From Lentisphaerota bacterium (GTDB lineage Bacteria > Verrucomicrobiota > Lentisphaeria > Victivallales > Victivallaceae), in contig SUWB01000003.1 of the NCBI GenBank assembly GCA_015061745.1, positions 1 through 64,000 on the forward strand: a DNA stretch of 64,000 bases, in the 5' to 3' direction. The notes below the pieces were generated by a model. That model had not been told where the DNA came from, did no database searches, and saw only the letters and a program-made list of their open reading frames with translations. This document shows positions 24,724 to 33,759 of this stretch, piece by piece; within the stretch, counting starts at the first letter, position 1, and the number at the start of each line of letters is the position of its first letter. Made by a program: the position numbers and the translations under genes.

Positions 24724-25911
24724 ATGAAACTCTTGAACACCCTCGCCGTTGCCCTGCCTCTGGTTATGGGCTCCCTCGCCGCAGCCCCGGCTGTCGTTCC
24801 CGCCCCCAAGGCTCCTGTAACGACAAACAAGGTCAAATTGCAGCTGCCTCCTGCCATTTATGCCGTTCCCGGCATTGAAAGCAATATCTATTTTGACAAT
24901 GTTGTCAATGTCATCAATCCTGACAACTACGTCTTTGATGTGACCTGCGCCAAGGGCCGTAATGACCAGAAACGGTGGCGATACACGCCTGCCGCCGGTG
25001 ACAAAGGAGTTTTTCCCTTGAAACTGACTGTTTTGTCCGCTAACGGTGTTGAAGCCGAAGGCACCACCCAGCTGATCGTCACTCCCGCTGAATCCGGCAA
25101 GGGCAAAAACATCAGTGTGCTGGTCATCGGCGACAGCCTTACCGCCGCCAGTGTCTATCCTCAGCGGATGTATGATCTGCTCAAGGCCAACGGTCATCCC
25201 GGAGTAAAATTCATCGGCACCACCGGCCGCAAAAATTCACTTGCCAAACACGAAGGCTACGGCGGCTGGGCCTGGAACACATTTCTCACCAAAAAGAATC
25301 CCACCAAAGTCAAACCCGGCACTGCGGTTTCTCCCCGTCACCGGGCAAGCCCCTTCCTCTTTAACGGCAAATTTGATCTGACCCGCTATCTTAAAGAAAA
25401 CAACAACGGAAAAGCTCCGGACTTCATCACCATTCAGTTGGGAGTCAACGATGTATTCGGAGCCACTGACAAAAATCAGGCAGAAACCATTGCCAAGATT
25501 CTGCAGAATGCTGATAATCTTCTCGGAGCTTTGCGTAAAGAGGCTCCCAACGCCATTATCGGTGTGGGTTTGGTCACTCCCGGAGCCAAAACCCAGGATG
25601 CTTTCGGCAGCAACTATGCCAATGGCCAGACCAGATGGCAGTACAAGAAAAATCAGCACGCTCTCAATGCTGCTATGCTGAAAAAGTTTGCCAATTATCC
25701 TGACAAAAAAGTTTTCCTTGTTCCCAGCTGCGTCAATCTGGATTGTGAGAATAACTTTCCTGTGCGCAAAGAAGCGGTCAACGGTCCTGATTTCAAAGGC
25801 AACCGGCGGACGGTCATCCGTCAGTCCAATGGTGTCCACCCTGCTCCCACAGGTTACAATCAGATGGGCGACACCTTTTACTGCTGGATCAAATACCAGC
25901 TTTCCAAGTAA
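24724..25911 (+). CDS. Secreted SGNH/GDSL hydrolase with N-terminal beta domain
   Basis: This 395-residue protein has a signal peptide (LLNTLAVALPLVMGSLAAAPA) and an Ig-like N-terminal region to about residue 125. The SGNH domain has VLVIGDSLTAAS (block I), GYGGWAW (block II), LGVNDVFG (block III) and GVHPAPTGY (block V). It probably removes acyl groups from polysaccharides outside the cytoplasm. The start after AAAGGAAA was preferred to the upstream ATG at 24691, because it begins the signal peptide cleanly. The gene overlaps no neighbour and precedes the EamA transporter by 9 bp. Confidence 0.85.
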   Translation: MKLLNTLAVALPLVMGSLAAAPAVVPAPKAPVTTNKVKLQLPPAIYAVPGIESNIYFDNVVNVINPDNYVFDVTCAKGRNDQKRWRYTPAAGDKGVFPLKLTVLSANGVEAEGTTQLIVTPAESGKGKNISVLVIGDSLTAASVYPQRMYDLLKANGHPGVKFIGTTGRKNSLAKHEGYGGWAWNTFLTKKNPTKVKPGTAVSPRHRASPFLFNGKFDLTRYLKENNNGKAPDFITIQLGVNDVFGATDKNQAETIAKILQNADNLLGALRKEAPNAIIGVGLVTPGAKTQDAFGSNYANGQTRWQYKKNQHALNAAMLKKFANYPDKKVFLVPSCVNLDCENNFPVRKEAVNGPDFKGNRRTVIRQSNGVHPAPTGYNQMGDTFYCWIKYQLSK

Positions 25912-25920
25912 AGGATGATT

Positions 25921-26805
25921 ATGGCAGACTGGGGCCTTCCGATATTAGGTTCTGCACTGGTTCTCGGCATATATGACGTGTTCAAAAAGCACGCTGTCCG
26001 GGAAAACAGTGTTATGCCTGTTTTGTTTCTGGCGACTCTGTCGGGGACCCTTTTCTTCCTGCTGCTGACGGGGGTGAAAAGTTTTTTTGCCCCCCTGATC
26101 CTCAACTGTTCAAAAGAAGTCCTCTTTCTGGTCTTTTTGAAATCTTTTCTTGTTTCTGCGAGCTGGGCCTTTGTTTATTACGGCTTGCGGGAATTGCCGG
26201 TTTCCATAGCAGCCCCCTTGCGTGCCACGGCACCGTTGTGGAGTGTGATCGGAGCTATCATTCTTTTCGGAGAAATACCTTACGGCCTGCAGTATCTGGG
26301 AATGTTCCTTATTCTTTCAGGGTGTATTCTCTTTACTCTGATCGGCAAGAAGGAAAATTCCTCCTGGCGTTCCAAGGGATTTCTTTTCACAATGACAGGG
26401 ACGCTTCTGGGGGCGGCTTCTGCGCTTTATGATAAATTCCTGCTGGGTTCAAAGCATATTGATCCAGTCTCACTGCAATTCCACTTTTCCTGGATGCTGG
26501 TGGTGATATTGGGCATTGCGCTTCTCTGCCGGACGCTGTTTTTTGCCAAAGGTGAAAAACATTTTCAATGGCGTTGGAGTATCGTTGTCACCGGAATATT
26601 GCTGATTGCGGCCGATGCCCTTTACTTTTATGCCCTCAGTCTGCCTGACACCCGGATTTCCATACTTTCTCTGCTCCGCCGTTCAAGTGTCGTGGTTGCG
26701 TTTGCCATCGGCGGCGGATTTTTCAGAGAAAAGTTTATGCTGCCCAAAGCCGCTGTACTGGCTCTTATTCTGATTGGCGTTGCCATATTGACACTATGCA
26801 AATAA
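25921..26805 (+). CDS. EamA-family membrane transporter
   Basis: This 294-residue protein has about ten predicted membrane helices in two similar halves, the EamA/drug-metabolite transporter layout. The end of each half shows the family pattern: PLRATAPLWSVIGAIILFGE and LLRRSSVVVAFAIGGGFFRE. The substrate is unknown. The start at 25921 fits the AAAGGA spacing better than the ATG at 25915. The next gene overlaps its last 10 bp. Confidence 0.82.
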   Translation: MADWGLPILGSALVLGIYDVFKKHAVRENSVMPVLFLATLSGTLFFLLLTGVKSFFAPLILNCSKEVLFLVFLKSFLVSASWAFVYYGLRELPVSIAAPLRATAPLWSVIGAIILFGEIPYGLQYLGMFLILSGCILFTLIGKKENSSWRSKGFLFTMTGTLLGAASALYDKFLLGSKHIDPVSLQFHFSWMLVVILGIALLCRTLFFAKGEKHFQWRWSIVVTGILLIAADALYFYALSLPDTRISILSLLRRSSVVVAFAIGGGFFREKFMLPKAAVLALILIGVAILTLCK

Positions 26806-29012
26806 TTTTTCTGACACTGGCAATTTTTCTCTTTCCCGGAATCGTTTTCGGCAATTCCTTCAATCTGCTGCCGGAATGGGAAAATACTGTTGTCAAAAAG
26901 GAGTCTTCTTATCTTTCCCAATGGCGTTTTGCCGACTGGGGAGTCCGTAACGATCCCCTCCGTTCCATTCTCAGGCAGCATAAGGCCGAAATAAAAGACG
27001 GCAAACTTTTTGTCACTCTTGAAAGCACCGTTTCTCCCCGGTCTGCCAATATGCTGCTGCGGACGCTCTCCCTTAAAAACGACAGGGAACGTCTCTACCG
27101 TTTCAGCATCAAAGCACGCAATGCTCAAGCAGGAAAAGCTCTGCTGCGGCTGAAATTGAGTGCTTCAAAACCCCATTCGGCAAGCAGAGAATTCTGTTTT
27201 ACGGCAGATTCCCGGGAACAGACGTTTTCAGCAGAGCTGCAAGTACCTCCCCAAAGCAAAACACTTTCTGTTCAAATCTGTCTTTCCGGTCCCGGCAAGC
27301 TCATTCTTTCTCAGGCCTGTCTGACCGTCAGTGATCCGCCGGAAAACAAAACTGTTCTGCAGCTCAAAGTACCCTCTGAAACGTTTTTCCTCCCGGAACG
27401 CAGTCCGGTTCTGTTTCCGGTAAAACTGCCGGCAAACCGTCCTCAGACTGCAGATGCCTTTATCACAGTGACTCTGCCCTGGGGAGTCCGTCTTATCAAC
27501 ACTTCTCCTCAACTGACCGGTGAAAATATCCACCTCAAACGGGGGGAATATACAGAAATCAAACTGAAACTTCCTGCCAAACGTTCTCTCCCGGGCAATT
27601 GTGCCTATCTGCTTCTGGGCAGTGATCTCAGTGCAGGTGCTGCAGTTTCCACAGGTTCCGTCCGGTACGAAGATCCCAGAGGCAAAAGCGAAAAATTCTT
27701 TTTCCGCATTCAAACGGTGAAAGATCATTCTGTTCTGCCGCCCCGTTTTTTCAAGATCATACTGGACGGCTATGAAAGGCTCCCTTCTCTTGAAGCCGGA
27801 AACGATGCTGCCAACGCCTTGCTCCGCAGCGGAGCCAATATTCTGCAAGCCCCCCACCTTCCCCTTCTGCGACGTACGTTGAAGAATGCCCGGATCGGTC
27901 ACTGGAGTTATTTCTATATTCCGCAAGCCCCGGCACAGCAGCACTGTTATTATGCGATGCTCCGCAACGAAAGTTTCTGGGAAAAACACTTTATTCCCGC
28001 CTTGCACCGCCAGATTCTCCGTCGGCAAAGCTCTGCCATCGAAGCATTGATCTGCGACAACTTTCTCGGCCAGAAAAGAAGCATTGAATGTGTCTGTTCG
28101 CTCTGCCGGGCAGAGTTTGCGGATTTCGCTCCCAAACTGCCGCGTCAAGCTGTTATGAATTATTCTTCCGGCTTGCTGAATTCCCGTTTCAGTAAGGAGC
28201 TCCGCAACTTCCGTCACGCCCGGCTGCTGGCCCTGTTTGAAGCAGCCCGGATCCACCTGCCGGTCAACAGCAGCAGTTTTGTCCGGACGCCCCGCCTCAT
28301 TCCCTGCTACCCAAGCGGGCAGGTTCTGTCACAGAACATATCTTTTCTCCCGTCAACTGAAACGATTATTGACTTCCGCAACGGCCCGGAACTGCCGGAC
28401 GGAGTCCATTATAACGGAGCTGTCAATCTTGTTATTTATGAAAAAATCCGCCGCCAGATGAACCGCACGCTCCCCCGCCGCAAGATTATGGCAAAGTACA
28501 CTCCGCTCCCCGCCCGTATAGGAGCTGATGAGTTGAAATTTGAAATATTGAACATACTTTTCAGTGGTTTTTCCGGAGTTTGGATTCCCCTTCCCCCCGG
28601 AACGAGCTGCCGTTATAACGAGGCGATCGCAGAAACAGCGGCTTTGATCCGCGAATATGAAAACTTTTTCCGCCGCAGTCAAAAACAAAAGATCAAATGG
28701 AATCTGACTCACGGGAATGTCCCTCTTGAACTGCCGCCCCTGCCGGACGCAGGACTTTTCAGAATGGAGACCCCGGACCGGATTCCGGGAATGCAGCTGC
28801 GGAGTTGGAAATACGGCTCAAAAACTTTGGTCGGCATCGGAAACTTCACCCCGCAGCCACGCATTTGCACCTTGAGTGCTTCAACGCTCCCGGCAGACTA
28901 TCAAGTGGAAATCGATCAAAAAAAATACAGCGGAAAAGATCTTTCTGCCACAGGAGTGGAGCTGACTGTTCCGCCGTACAGCTGGAAATTCCTGGAATTT
29001 CCGGGATTATAA
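26796..29012 (+). CDS. Large secreted protein, possible TIM-barrel glycosidase
   Basis: Not firmly recognised. This 738-residue protein has a signal peptide (MQIIFLTLAIFLFPGIVFG), two beta-rich regions to about residue 300, and then an alpha/beta region. In that region ALICDNFLGQKRSIECVCSLCRAEF resembles the D-N...C-x-C-x2-C-x3-F segment seen in uncharacterised glycosidase-like proteins; the protein at 53404-55437 has the matching FFDIISQ followed by CCCPWC. A C-terminal beta domain ends the protein. The neighbours are a secreted esterase and a transporter, consistent with carbohydrate use. A catalytic assignment cannot be made. Confidence 0.6.
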   Translation: MQIIFLTLAIFLFPGIVFGNSFNLLPEWENTVVKKESSYLSQWRFADWGVRNDPLRSILRQHKAEIKDGKLFVTLESTVSPRSANMLLRTLSLKNDRERLYRFSIKARNAQAGKALLRLKLSASKPHSASREFCFTADSREQTFSAELQVPPQSKTLSVQICLSGPGKLILSQACLTVSDPPENKTVLQLKVPSETFFLPERSPVLFPVKLPANRPQTADAFITVTLPWGVRLINTSPQLTGENIHLKRGEYTEIKLKLPAKRSLPGNCAYLLLGSDLSAGAAVSTGSVRYEDPRGKSEKFFFRIQTVKDHSVLPPRFFKIILDGYERLPSLEAGNDAANALLRSGANILQAPHLPLLRRTLKNARIGHWSYFYIPQAPAQQHCYYAMLRNESFWEKHFIPALHRQILRRQSSAIEALICDNFLGQKRSIECVCSLCRAEFADFAPKLPRQAVMNYSSGLLNSRFSKELRNFRHARLLALFEAARIHLPVNSSSFVRTPRLIPCYPSGQVLSQNISFLPSTETIIDFRNGPELPDGVHYNGAVNLVIYEKIRRQMNRTLPRRKIMAKYTPLPARIGADELKFEILNILFSGFSGVWIPLPPGTSCRYNEAIAETAALIREYENFFRRSQKQKIKWNLTHGNVPLELPPLPDAGLFRMETPDRIPGMQLRSWKYGSKTLVGIGNFTPQPRICTLSASTLPADYQVEIDQKKYSGKDLSATGVELTVPPYSWKFLEFPGL

Positions 29013-29015
29013 AAT

Positions 29016-30182
29016 TCACTCCCCGTTACCGACAGGGATCTGTTTTCTCATAAATGTCGGGACATCCAGATTGACACCGTCGACGATGACAGGATTTGTT
29101 CCCTCCATAATCCCCAACTGGTTGCTTTGAGAAAAAAGATCCGGCTGAAATTCATCATCCGCGCCGGAACGTTTTTTCCGTCCTCTTTTGGGAGCAGTCA
29201 CATTGTCGCTGACAGGATCGGGTTGTTCGCTCTGTTCAAATTTGACTGTAATGACGACCAGCTGCATCTCTTTGCCCCAGGAACTGTCTGCTCCGGCACC
29301 TACCAGTATCTCACTTTCAGAAGCGGCATACTTCTGCAAATTTTCAAACACACTCCGGGCATCCACCAGTGCAAGATTTTCGCCGCCATTGAGAGCCATA
29401 AAGACGGCATCAGCCTGTTTCAAGCTGGAGCTTCCGCCCAGCATCGGACTGTCAAGAAGTTTCTCAATCAGTTTCCTGTCCCTTTCAGGCTCATCAGGAT
29501 CGATTGCCGCGTGACCGATGGTACAAACGGCATATTTGCGGCAGAGCAGAGCACTCAAGGTATCATAATCTGCCGCCAGCCGGTTTCCGGAGCATAAGGT
29601 TACAGCCAGAGCAATAGCAGATTGAGCCAGCACACGGTCTGCCATAGCGAATGCGTCTTCGTGAGAAACAGTAGCCTGCAAAGTACTGTTGAAAAGCAGA
29701 TCATTTGGAATTGTAACAACAGCTCCTGCCAATGGAGTCAAATCACCTTTGATCGTTTTTTCGGCCAGTCTGCATCGCGGTACGCCTTCAAAAATAAAAG
29801 GAGTTGTCACGAGAAAAACTGTTGGGATCTTCATTCTTGAAGTGACGCTCTGAACCACGGACATTGCCCCGGAACCGAATCCCCGGCCCAATCCGGAAAG
29901 AACGATCAGCAAACGCGTCCCTTCCAAAAGTCTGCTCAGGCTCTCTCTTTCTGCGGCTGCGGCAGTTTTTCCCTCATTGATCCTGCCGCCGCATCCGCGT
30001 CCCTGCCGCCACTTGACTCCGGCGAGGAGCAGATTTTCCTCAGGCAGACCGGAATTCCTGAGAGCTTCAGCATCACAGTCAAATCCCAGAAGCCGGAGAT
30101 TTTCCGCTCCCGGCATACTCTGGAGGATTCCGGTGATCCGGCATCCGGCCGATCCAACACCCAATACAGTCAAATTTTTCAT
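29016..30182 (-). CDS. ftsZ: Cell-division protein FtsZ, divergent
   Basis: This 388-residue tubulin-like protein should form the division ring. FtsZ identity rests on the N-terminal LGVGSAGCRI, the TIPNDLLF segment, the TTPFIFEG strand and the C-terminal peptide NLDVPTFMRKQIP, which matches the FtsA-binding consensus. Key GTPase parts are altered: the tubulin signature GGGTGTG reads GRGFGSG, and the T7 loop usually written NVDFADV reads AADYDTL, so the catalytic Asp position holds Thr with an Asp one step earlier. A linker rich in Pro and charged residues precedes the C-terminal peptide. The start was set at ATG 30182, 2 bp after ftsA; a TTG 6 bp upstream is possible. It is convergent with the secreted-protein gene. 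Confidence 0.85.
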   Translation of the reverse strand: MKNLTVLGVGSAGCRITGILQSMPGAENLRLLGFDCDAEALRNSGLPEENLLLAGVKWRQGRGCGGRINEGKTAAAAERESLSRLLEGTRLLIVLSGLGRGFGSGAMSVVQSVTSRMKIPTVFLVTTPFIFEGVPRCRLAEKTIKGDLTPLAGAVVTIPNDLLFNSTLQATVSHEDAFAMADRVLAQSAIALAVTLCSGNRLAADYDTLSALLCRKYAVCTIGHAAIDPDEPERDRKLIEKLLDSPMLGGSSSLKQADAVFMALNGGENLALVDARSVFENLQKYAASESEILVGAGADSSWGKEMQLVVITVKFEQSEQPDPVSDNVTAPKRGRKKRSGADDEFQPDLFSQSNQLGIMEGTNPVIVDGVNLDVPTFMRKQIPVGNGE

Positions 30183-30184
30183 TG

Positions 30185-31444
30185 TCAAAACTTAAATGCT
30201 TTCCACAATTTATCAATTAAACGCGGCAAATAAAGCCCGATATTGTTCATTCCTTCGATCATATTCTCAAACACGCCCGCCGGGCAGCTGCCGATAAAAG
30301 AGCGGTGGTAAGATGCTGCAACTTTCAGGGCTCCCCAAATTGCGCTGTATCTTGGCGAGTTCAAATTGGTCACACTTCCCGAAGCATCAGCCACCGTACC
30401 CACCCGGCAGGGGATACCAAACACCTTTGTAAACATTTCCAATGCGGGCGAATAGAGGGCACCGCCGCCGGTAAGGATACCATTGACTTGTCCGCCGGGG
30501 CTGGGCACTTTTTTACGGATCTCCTCAAAAATCTCTCTGAGACGGGCATCGACAATTGTTTCGATCTGACTCATCGGGATCTGGCGTGTTCCCATAGCCC
30601 CGGCAACATTCAGGACACTGAGATTCTGTTCGAGGGCACTTTTCAGAGTTCCGTTCTCAAAAAGTTTCCGGCAGGCGGCAAACGGAAGTCCCAAACCGAT
30701 GGCAAGGTCATTGGCCACGTGATCAAAACCGATTTGCAAAGTACCGGCTTCAAGGATGCCGCCGGCGTGGGCTGTCAGATAATCTGCACATCCGGCTCCC
30801 AGATCAATCAAAAGAGCACCATCGACCAACTCTCTTTCAGTGGCGACACCTTCTTTGGCGCAAATAGGGGAATACACGGGATAAAGTTTTGCATTTTCCA
30901 ACTCAGAACTTCTGACCAGATTAACAAAATTATCCAGCCGGGGGATATGGCCCTGAACGATCAAAGCCTCGACTTCCAGTTTCCGTCCCCGCTGATTGTA
31001 GGGATTACCCACCATACGCCCGTCCAGACGCCAGCAGATATCATCGGAATTGATGATCTTCCAGTCATTAAGGACTTCAACCACCTGAGCATTTTCTCTG
31101 GCTTCACGCATCTCATATTCGCCCACCACGCCGCCGGCATTGCGGATCGCCGCTGTTCCGATGCCCCTGGTACAGATAACACCGCCGCCAGAAACGAGCA
31201 AAGTCACGATCTGACTGCGCAGCAGCATATTACCGCAGGAATCATCGGCCTGGCTCAAGGCCTGATCCAAAGCCTTTCCGGCAGCTTCCATATTGCGGAT
31301 ATCGCCCTTGATCACGGCATCGGCGGCAGGAGCACTTCCTCTGCCGACAACACTGACAGAGTCATTGGTCACTGCGCCGACCAGAACATTGATCTGCGAA
31401 GTGCCGATTTCAATAGCTGTAACGATTACAGGTGCTTTTGCCAT
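30185..31444 (-). CDS. ftsA: Cell-division protein FtsA
   Basis: This 419-residue actin-like protein anchors FtsZ to the membrane. The nucleotide motifs are TAIEIGTSQINVLVG, LLIDLGAGCADYL and GILTGGGALYSPALEM. The C-terminus GLYLPRLIDKLWKAFKF is the amphipathic membrane-targeting helix. The start MAKAPVIV follows GGAGGA by 8 bp; the 52-residue longer frame has no family similarity. ftsA-ftsZ form a two-gene unit with its own promoter, separate from the murF-murE genes. Confidence 0.93.
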   Translation of the reverse strand: MAKAPVIVTAIEIGTSQINVLVGAVTNDSVSVVGRGSAPAADAVIKGDIRNMEAAGKALDQALSQADDSCGNMLLRSQIVTLLVSGGGVICTRGIGTAAIRNAGGVVGEYEMREARENAQVVEVLNDWKIINSDDICWRLDGRMVGNPYNQRGRKLEVEALIVQGHIPRLDNFVNLVRSSELENAKLYPVYSPICAKEGVATERELVDGALLIDLGAGCADYLTAHAGGILEAGTLQIGFDHVANDLAIGLGLPFAACRKLFENGTLKSALEQNLSVLNVAGAMGTRQIPMSQIETIVDARLREIFEEIRKKVPSPGGQVNGILTGGGALYSPALEMFTKVFGIPCRVGTVADASGSVTNLNSPRYSAIWGALKVAASYHRSFIGSCPAGVFENMIEGMNNIGLYLPRLIDKLWKAFKF

Positions 31445-31587
31445 AGATTTAGATCCTCCGAAAATTGGCGGCAACTTGAAAAAACAAGAAAACCGTACAG
31501 GGACAAAAAATTCCCTGTCACCGGAGTCATTGATTTTGAAGTTTCCCGGATTAGAGACGAAAAAGGACAGGATGCCATACATTGCAA

Positions 31588-31616
31588 AATATAATAGCAC
31601 TTCCGATAAAAGTCAA
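31588..31616 (-). promoter_or_regulatory. Promoter of ftsA-ftsZ
   Basis: Minus strand TTGACT (31616-31611), 17 bp, TATATT (31593-31588), giving a leader of about 135 bp to ftsA. The leader contains a 7-bp inverted repeat (ACAGGGA/TCCCTGT at 31497-31518). Confidence 0.75.
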
Positions 31617-31720
31617 CCGTTCAACCGGGATTTATTTTAAAGAATTTCCAGATTTTTTTTCAAAACTTTGAATTCCTCCTTTCCCGGTGTGAAATTAGGA
31701 TAAAAAACCGGCAAAGGACT

Positions 31721-31749
31721 TGACATTTTCCACAAAAAGGTGTAAAGTA
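31721..31749 (+). promoter_or_regulatory. Promoter of the sugar-phosphate isomerase gene
   Basis: TTGACA (31721-31726), 17 bp, TAAAGT (31744-31749). The 31617-31720 stretch between the two divergent promoters shows no gene. Confidence 0.75.
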
Positions 31750-31834
31750 AGTACCGGACAGGCCGGGCAGAAAAAAACCGTGCCTTTCTTCAGAAGTAAA
31801 AGTGAAACAAACCAAAAAAATCAGGAGGTTTATT

Positions 31835-32761
31835 ATGCGTGCACTTTCCAAGATTTCCCCCGATTGGTGGGATTACACCACTCTTGACCGCGAAATTCTC
31901 GATGCTGCGGCCAAGATCAACATCGACAACCTCAAATCTTTTGAGCGTCCCGGATTCAAGATCAACATTTTTGACACCTATCAGGAATTCTACTGCGCCG
32001 AAGCTCTTGAATATATTGATGCCTGGAAAAAATCCACTCCTGACAATCCCTGCGGTATCTGCGGTCCTATCGGTCCCACCGAACAGCTGCCCCTCGTTGC
32101 CCAGATCGTCAACGCTACCGGCCTGAGCCTCAAGAATGCCCACTTCTGGGGTATGGACGAATGGGCTCTCGGTGACAAAGCTGCCGATATCAACTTCCCT
32201 CTGGGTTTCGCCAAAGCTGATATGGAACTTTGCTTCAACCGCATCCGTCCCGAACTGCGTATGCCCAAAGAAAATATGCACTTCCCCAGCGAAAACGTGC
32301 AGGAATACATCGACACCTACAAACAGGCCAAATGCCTCATTATGCAGGGCGGTCAGGGAGAAACCAAACACTGGGCTTTCAACGACCCGGTGAAACGCGA
32401 AGGCAAATATAAAGACACCCCCCCCACCCCCGAAGAATATCGTCAGCTGGGAACCCGCCACGTGGAACTGCATCCCATCACTCTGATCCAGAATGCCCGT
32501 ACCTCCGGCGGCGGCACCGTTCAGAATGTTCCTTCCAGTGCCTTCACCGTCGGTCCTATGGAAACCTGGATGTGCGACCGCGTCTCCATCTGGCATCCCG
32601 GTCACCACGACAATCCTTTCGGTATGCGTCTGACCACCTTTATGATCTCTCAGAAGATCGCCGACAGTGCCGTTCCTATGTCCCTGCTGTCCCAGCACGA
32701 CGATGTGGTCTTTAACTTCTACCGTCCCGGATTCGGTGTCTGCGAAGTGGAGATGCATTGA
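31835..32761 (+). CDS. NagB-like glucosamine-6-phosphate isomerase/deaminase
   Basis: This 308-residue protein of the NagB/RpiA/SoxR fold shows [14 protein letters not shown] (phosphate loop region), [11 protein letters not shown] (catalytic acid region, NMDEY in NagB) and [14 protein letters not shown], which matches the GGVGNDGHIAFNEP active-site segment with its His. The reaction is probably isomerisation/deamination of an amino-sugar phosphate. It is longer at the N-terminus than E. coli NagB and divergent elsewhere, so the exact substrate may differ. AGGAGG precedes the start. The PIG-L deacetylase gene follows at once. Confidence 0.72.
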   Translation: MRALSKISPDWWDYTTLDREILDAAAKINIDNLKSFERPGFKINIFDTYQEFYCAEALEYIDAWKKSTPDNPCGICGPIGPTEQLPLVAQIVNATGLSLKNAHFWGMDEWALGDKAADINFPLGFAKADMELCFNRIRPELRMPKENMHFPSENVQEYIDTYKQAKCLIMQGGQGETKHWAFNDPVKREGKYKDTPPTPEEYRQLGTRHVELHPITLIQNARTSGGGTVQNVPSSAFTVGPMETWMCDRVSIWHPGHHDNPFGMRLTTFMISQKIADSAVPMSLLSQHDDVVFNFYRPGFGVCEVEMH

Positions 32762-32763
32762 TT

Positions 32764-33525
32764 ATGGCTAAAGTTGCTTTTGCAATCGCCTGTCATCCCG
32801 ATGACATTGAGTTTATGATGGCAGGCACCCTGACCCGTCTCAAAGAGGATCTGGGTTATGAAATCCATTATATGAACATCGCCGACGGTTCTCTGGGCAG
32901 CGAAGTCTACAAAGCTGACGAACTGGCAAAGATCCGCCGGGAAGAAGCAATGAATTCCGCAAAGCTGATGGGTGCTGTCTTCCACGAGTCCATCACCCAC
33001 GACCTTGAGGTCTTTTACTGCTCAGAACAGCTTGCCAAAGTGGTTACAGAGATCCGCAAGGTAAAACCCCAGATCGTTCTGACTCACGGTCCTTACGATT
33101 ATATGGAAGACCACGTCAATGCGGGCCGTCTGGCTGTTTCCGCAGCTTTCTGCCGCGGTATGATGAACTTCCGCAATGTCACCGAACCGATGTTCAGTGA
33201 TGAGATTGCAGTTTATCATTCCCTGCCCCTGAGCTTGAAAGATCAGCTGAACAAGCCTGTGATCCCCGATGTGTTCGTCGACGTGACCGGTGTCATCGAA
33301 AAGAAACGTGCCTTCCTGAACTGCCACCGCTCCCAGAAAGAGTGGCTGGACGCTTCCCAGGGATTGGATGCTTATCTGGACGATATGCAGAAACGTTGCG
33401 AAGCAATGGGTAAACTTTCCGGATTCTGCGCTTTCGCCGAAGGCTGGATCCGTCACAACCCCTGCGGTTACTGTGCAGAGGAGTTTGATCCCCTGGCTGA
33501 AATCGCAAGACCGGCAGCAAGATAA
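32764..33525 (+). CDS. PIG-L/LmbE-family deacetylase
   Basis: This 253-residue zinc-dependent deacetylase has the signature IACHPDDIEF (His, Asp, Asp metal site) near the N-terminus, THGPYDYMEDHVNAG with the third ligand His, and the usual Rossmann-like order. Family members deacetylate N-acetylglucosaminyl compounds. The start ATG 32764 is 2 bp after the isomerase stop; a TTG at 32758 is an alternative. The pair suggests deacetylation then isomerisation/deamination of an amino sugar. Confidence 0.83.
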   Translation: MAKVAFAIACHPDDIEFMMAGTLTRLKEDLGYEIHYMNIADGSLGSEVYKADELAKIRREEAMNSAKLMGAVFHESITHDLEVFYCSEQLAKVVTEIRKVKPQIVLTHGPYDYMEDHVNAGRLAVSAAFCRGMMNFRNVTEPMFSDEIAVYHSLPLSLKDQLNKPVIPDVFVDVTGVIEKKRAFLNCHRSQKEWLDASQGLDAYLDDMQKRCEAMGKLSGFCAFAEGWIRHNPCGYCAEEFDPLAEIARPAAR

Positions 33526-33549
33526 CACTTGCATCTGCTTTGTTATCTC

Positions 33550-33591
33550 AAAAGAGAAAGCAGCTTTCAAAAGGCTGTTTTCTCTTTTTTC
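33550..33591 (+). terminator. Terminator after the PIG-L gene
   Basis: Arms 33550-33564 (AAAAGAGAAAGCAGC) and 33574-33588 pair over about 15 bp with one G-U, running into a T-rich end. Confidence 0.8.
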
Positions 33592-33643
33592 TGTTTATAT
33601 ACGACTTTTTTTGAAAAAAAACAGAACTTTTTAAAAAAACGCC

Positions 33644-33672
33644 TTGCATTTTTCGCCTTTTGAACTTATATT
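33644..33672 (+). promoter_or_regulatory. Promoter of the small secreted protein gene
   Basis: TTGCAT (33644-33649), 17 bp, TATATT (33667-33672). Confidence 0.72.
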
Positions 33673-33759
33673 TCATACTGGATATTTAATATTGAACAAT
33701 TATTGCGGAAGGCGTGCGGTAATTCCGGACATCCGCAAAAACAGCAGAGGAATATTTTT

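Noticed and set aside
30305-31594. Plus-strand open frame of 429 codons
   Set aside because: It is antisense to ftsA, has no recognisable domain, and crosses the ftsA start and promoter.
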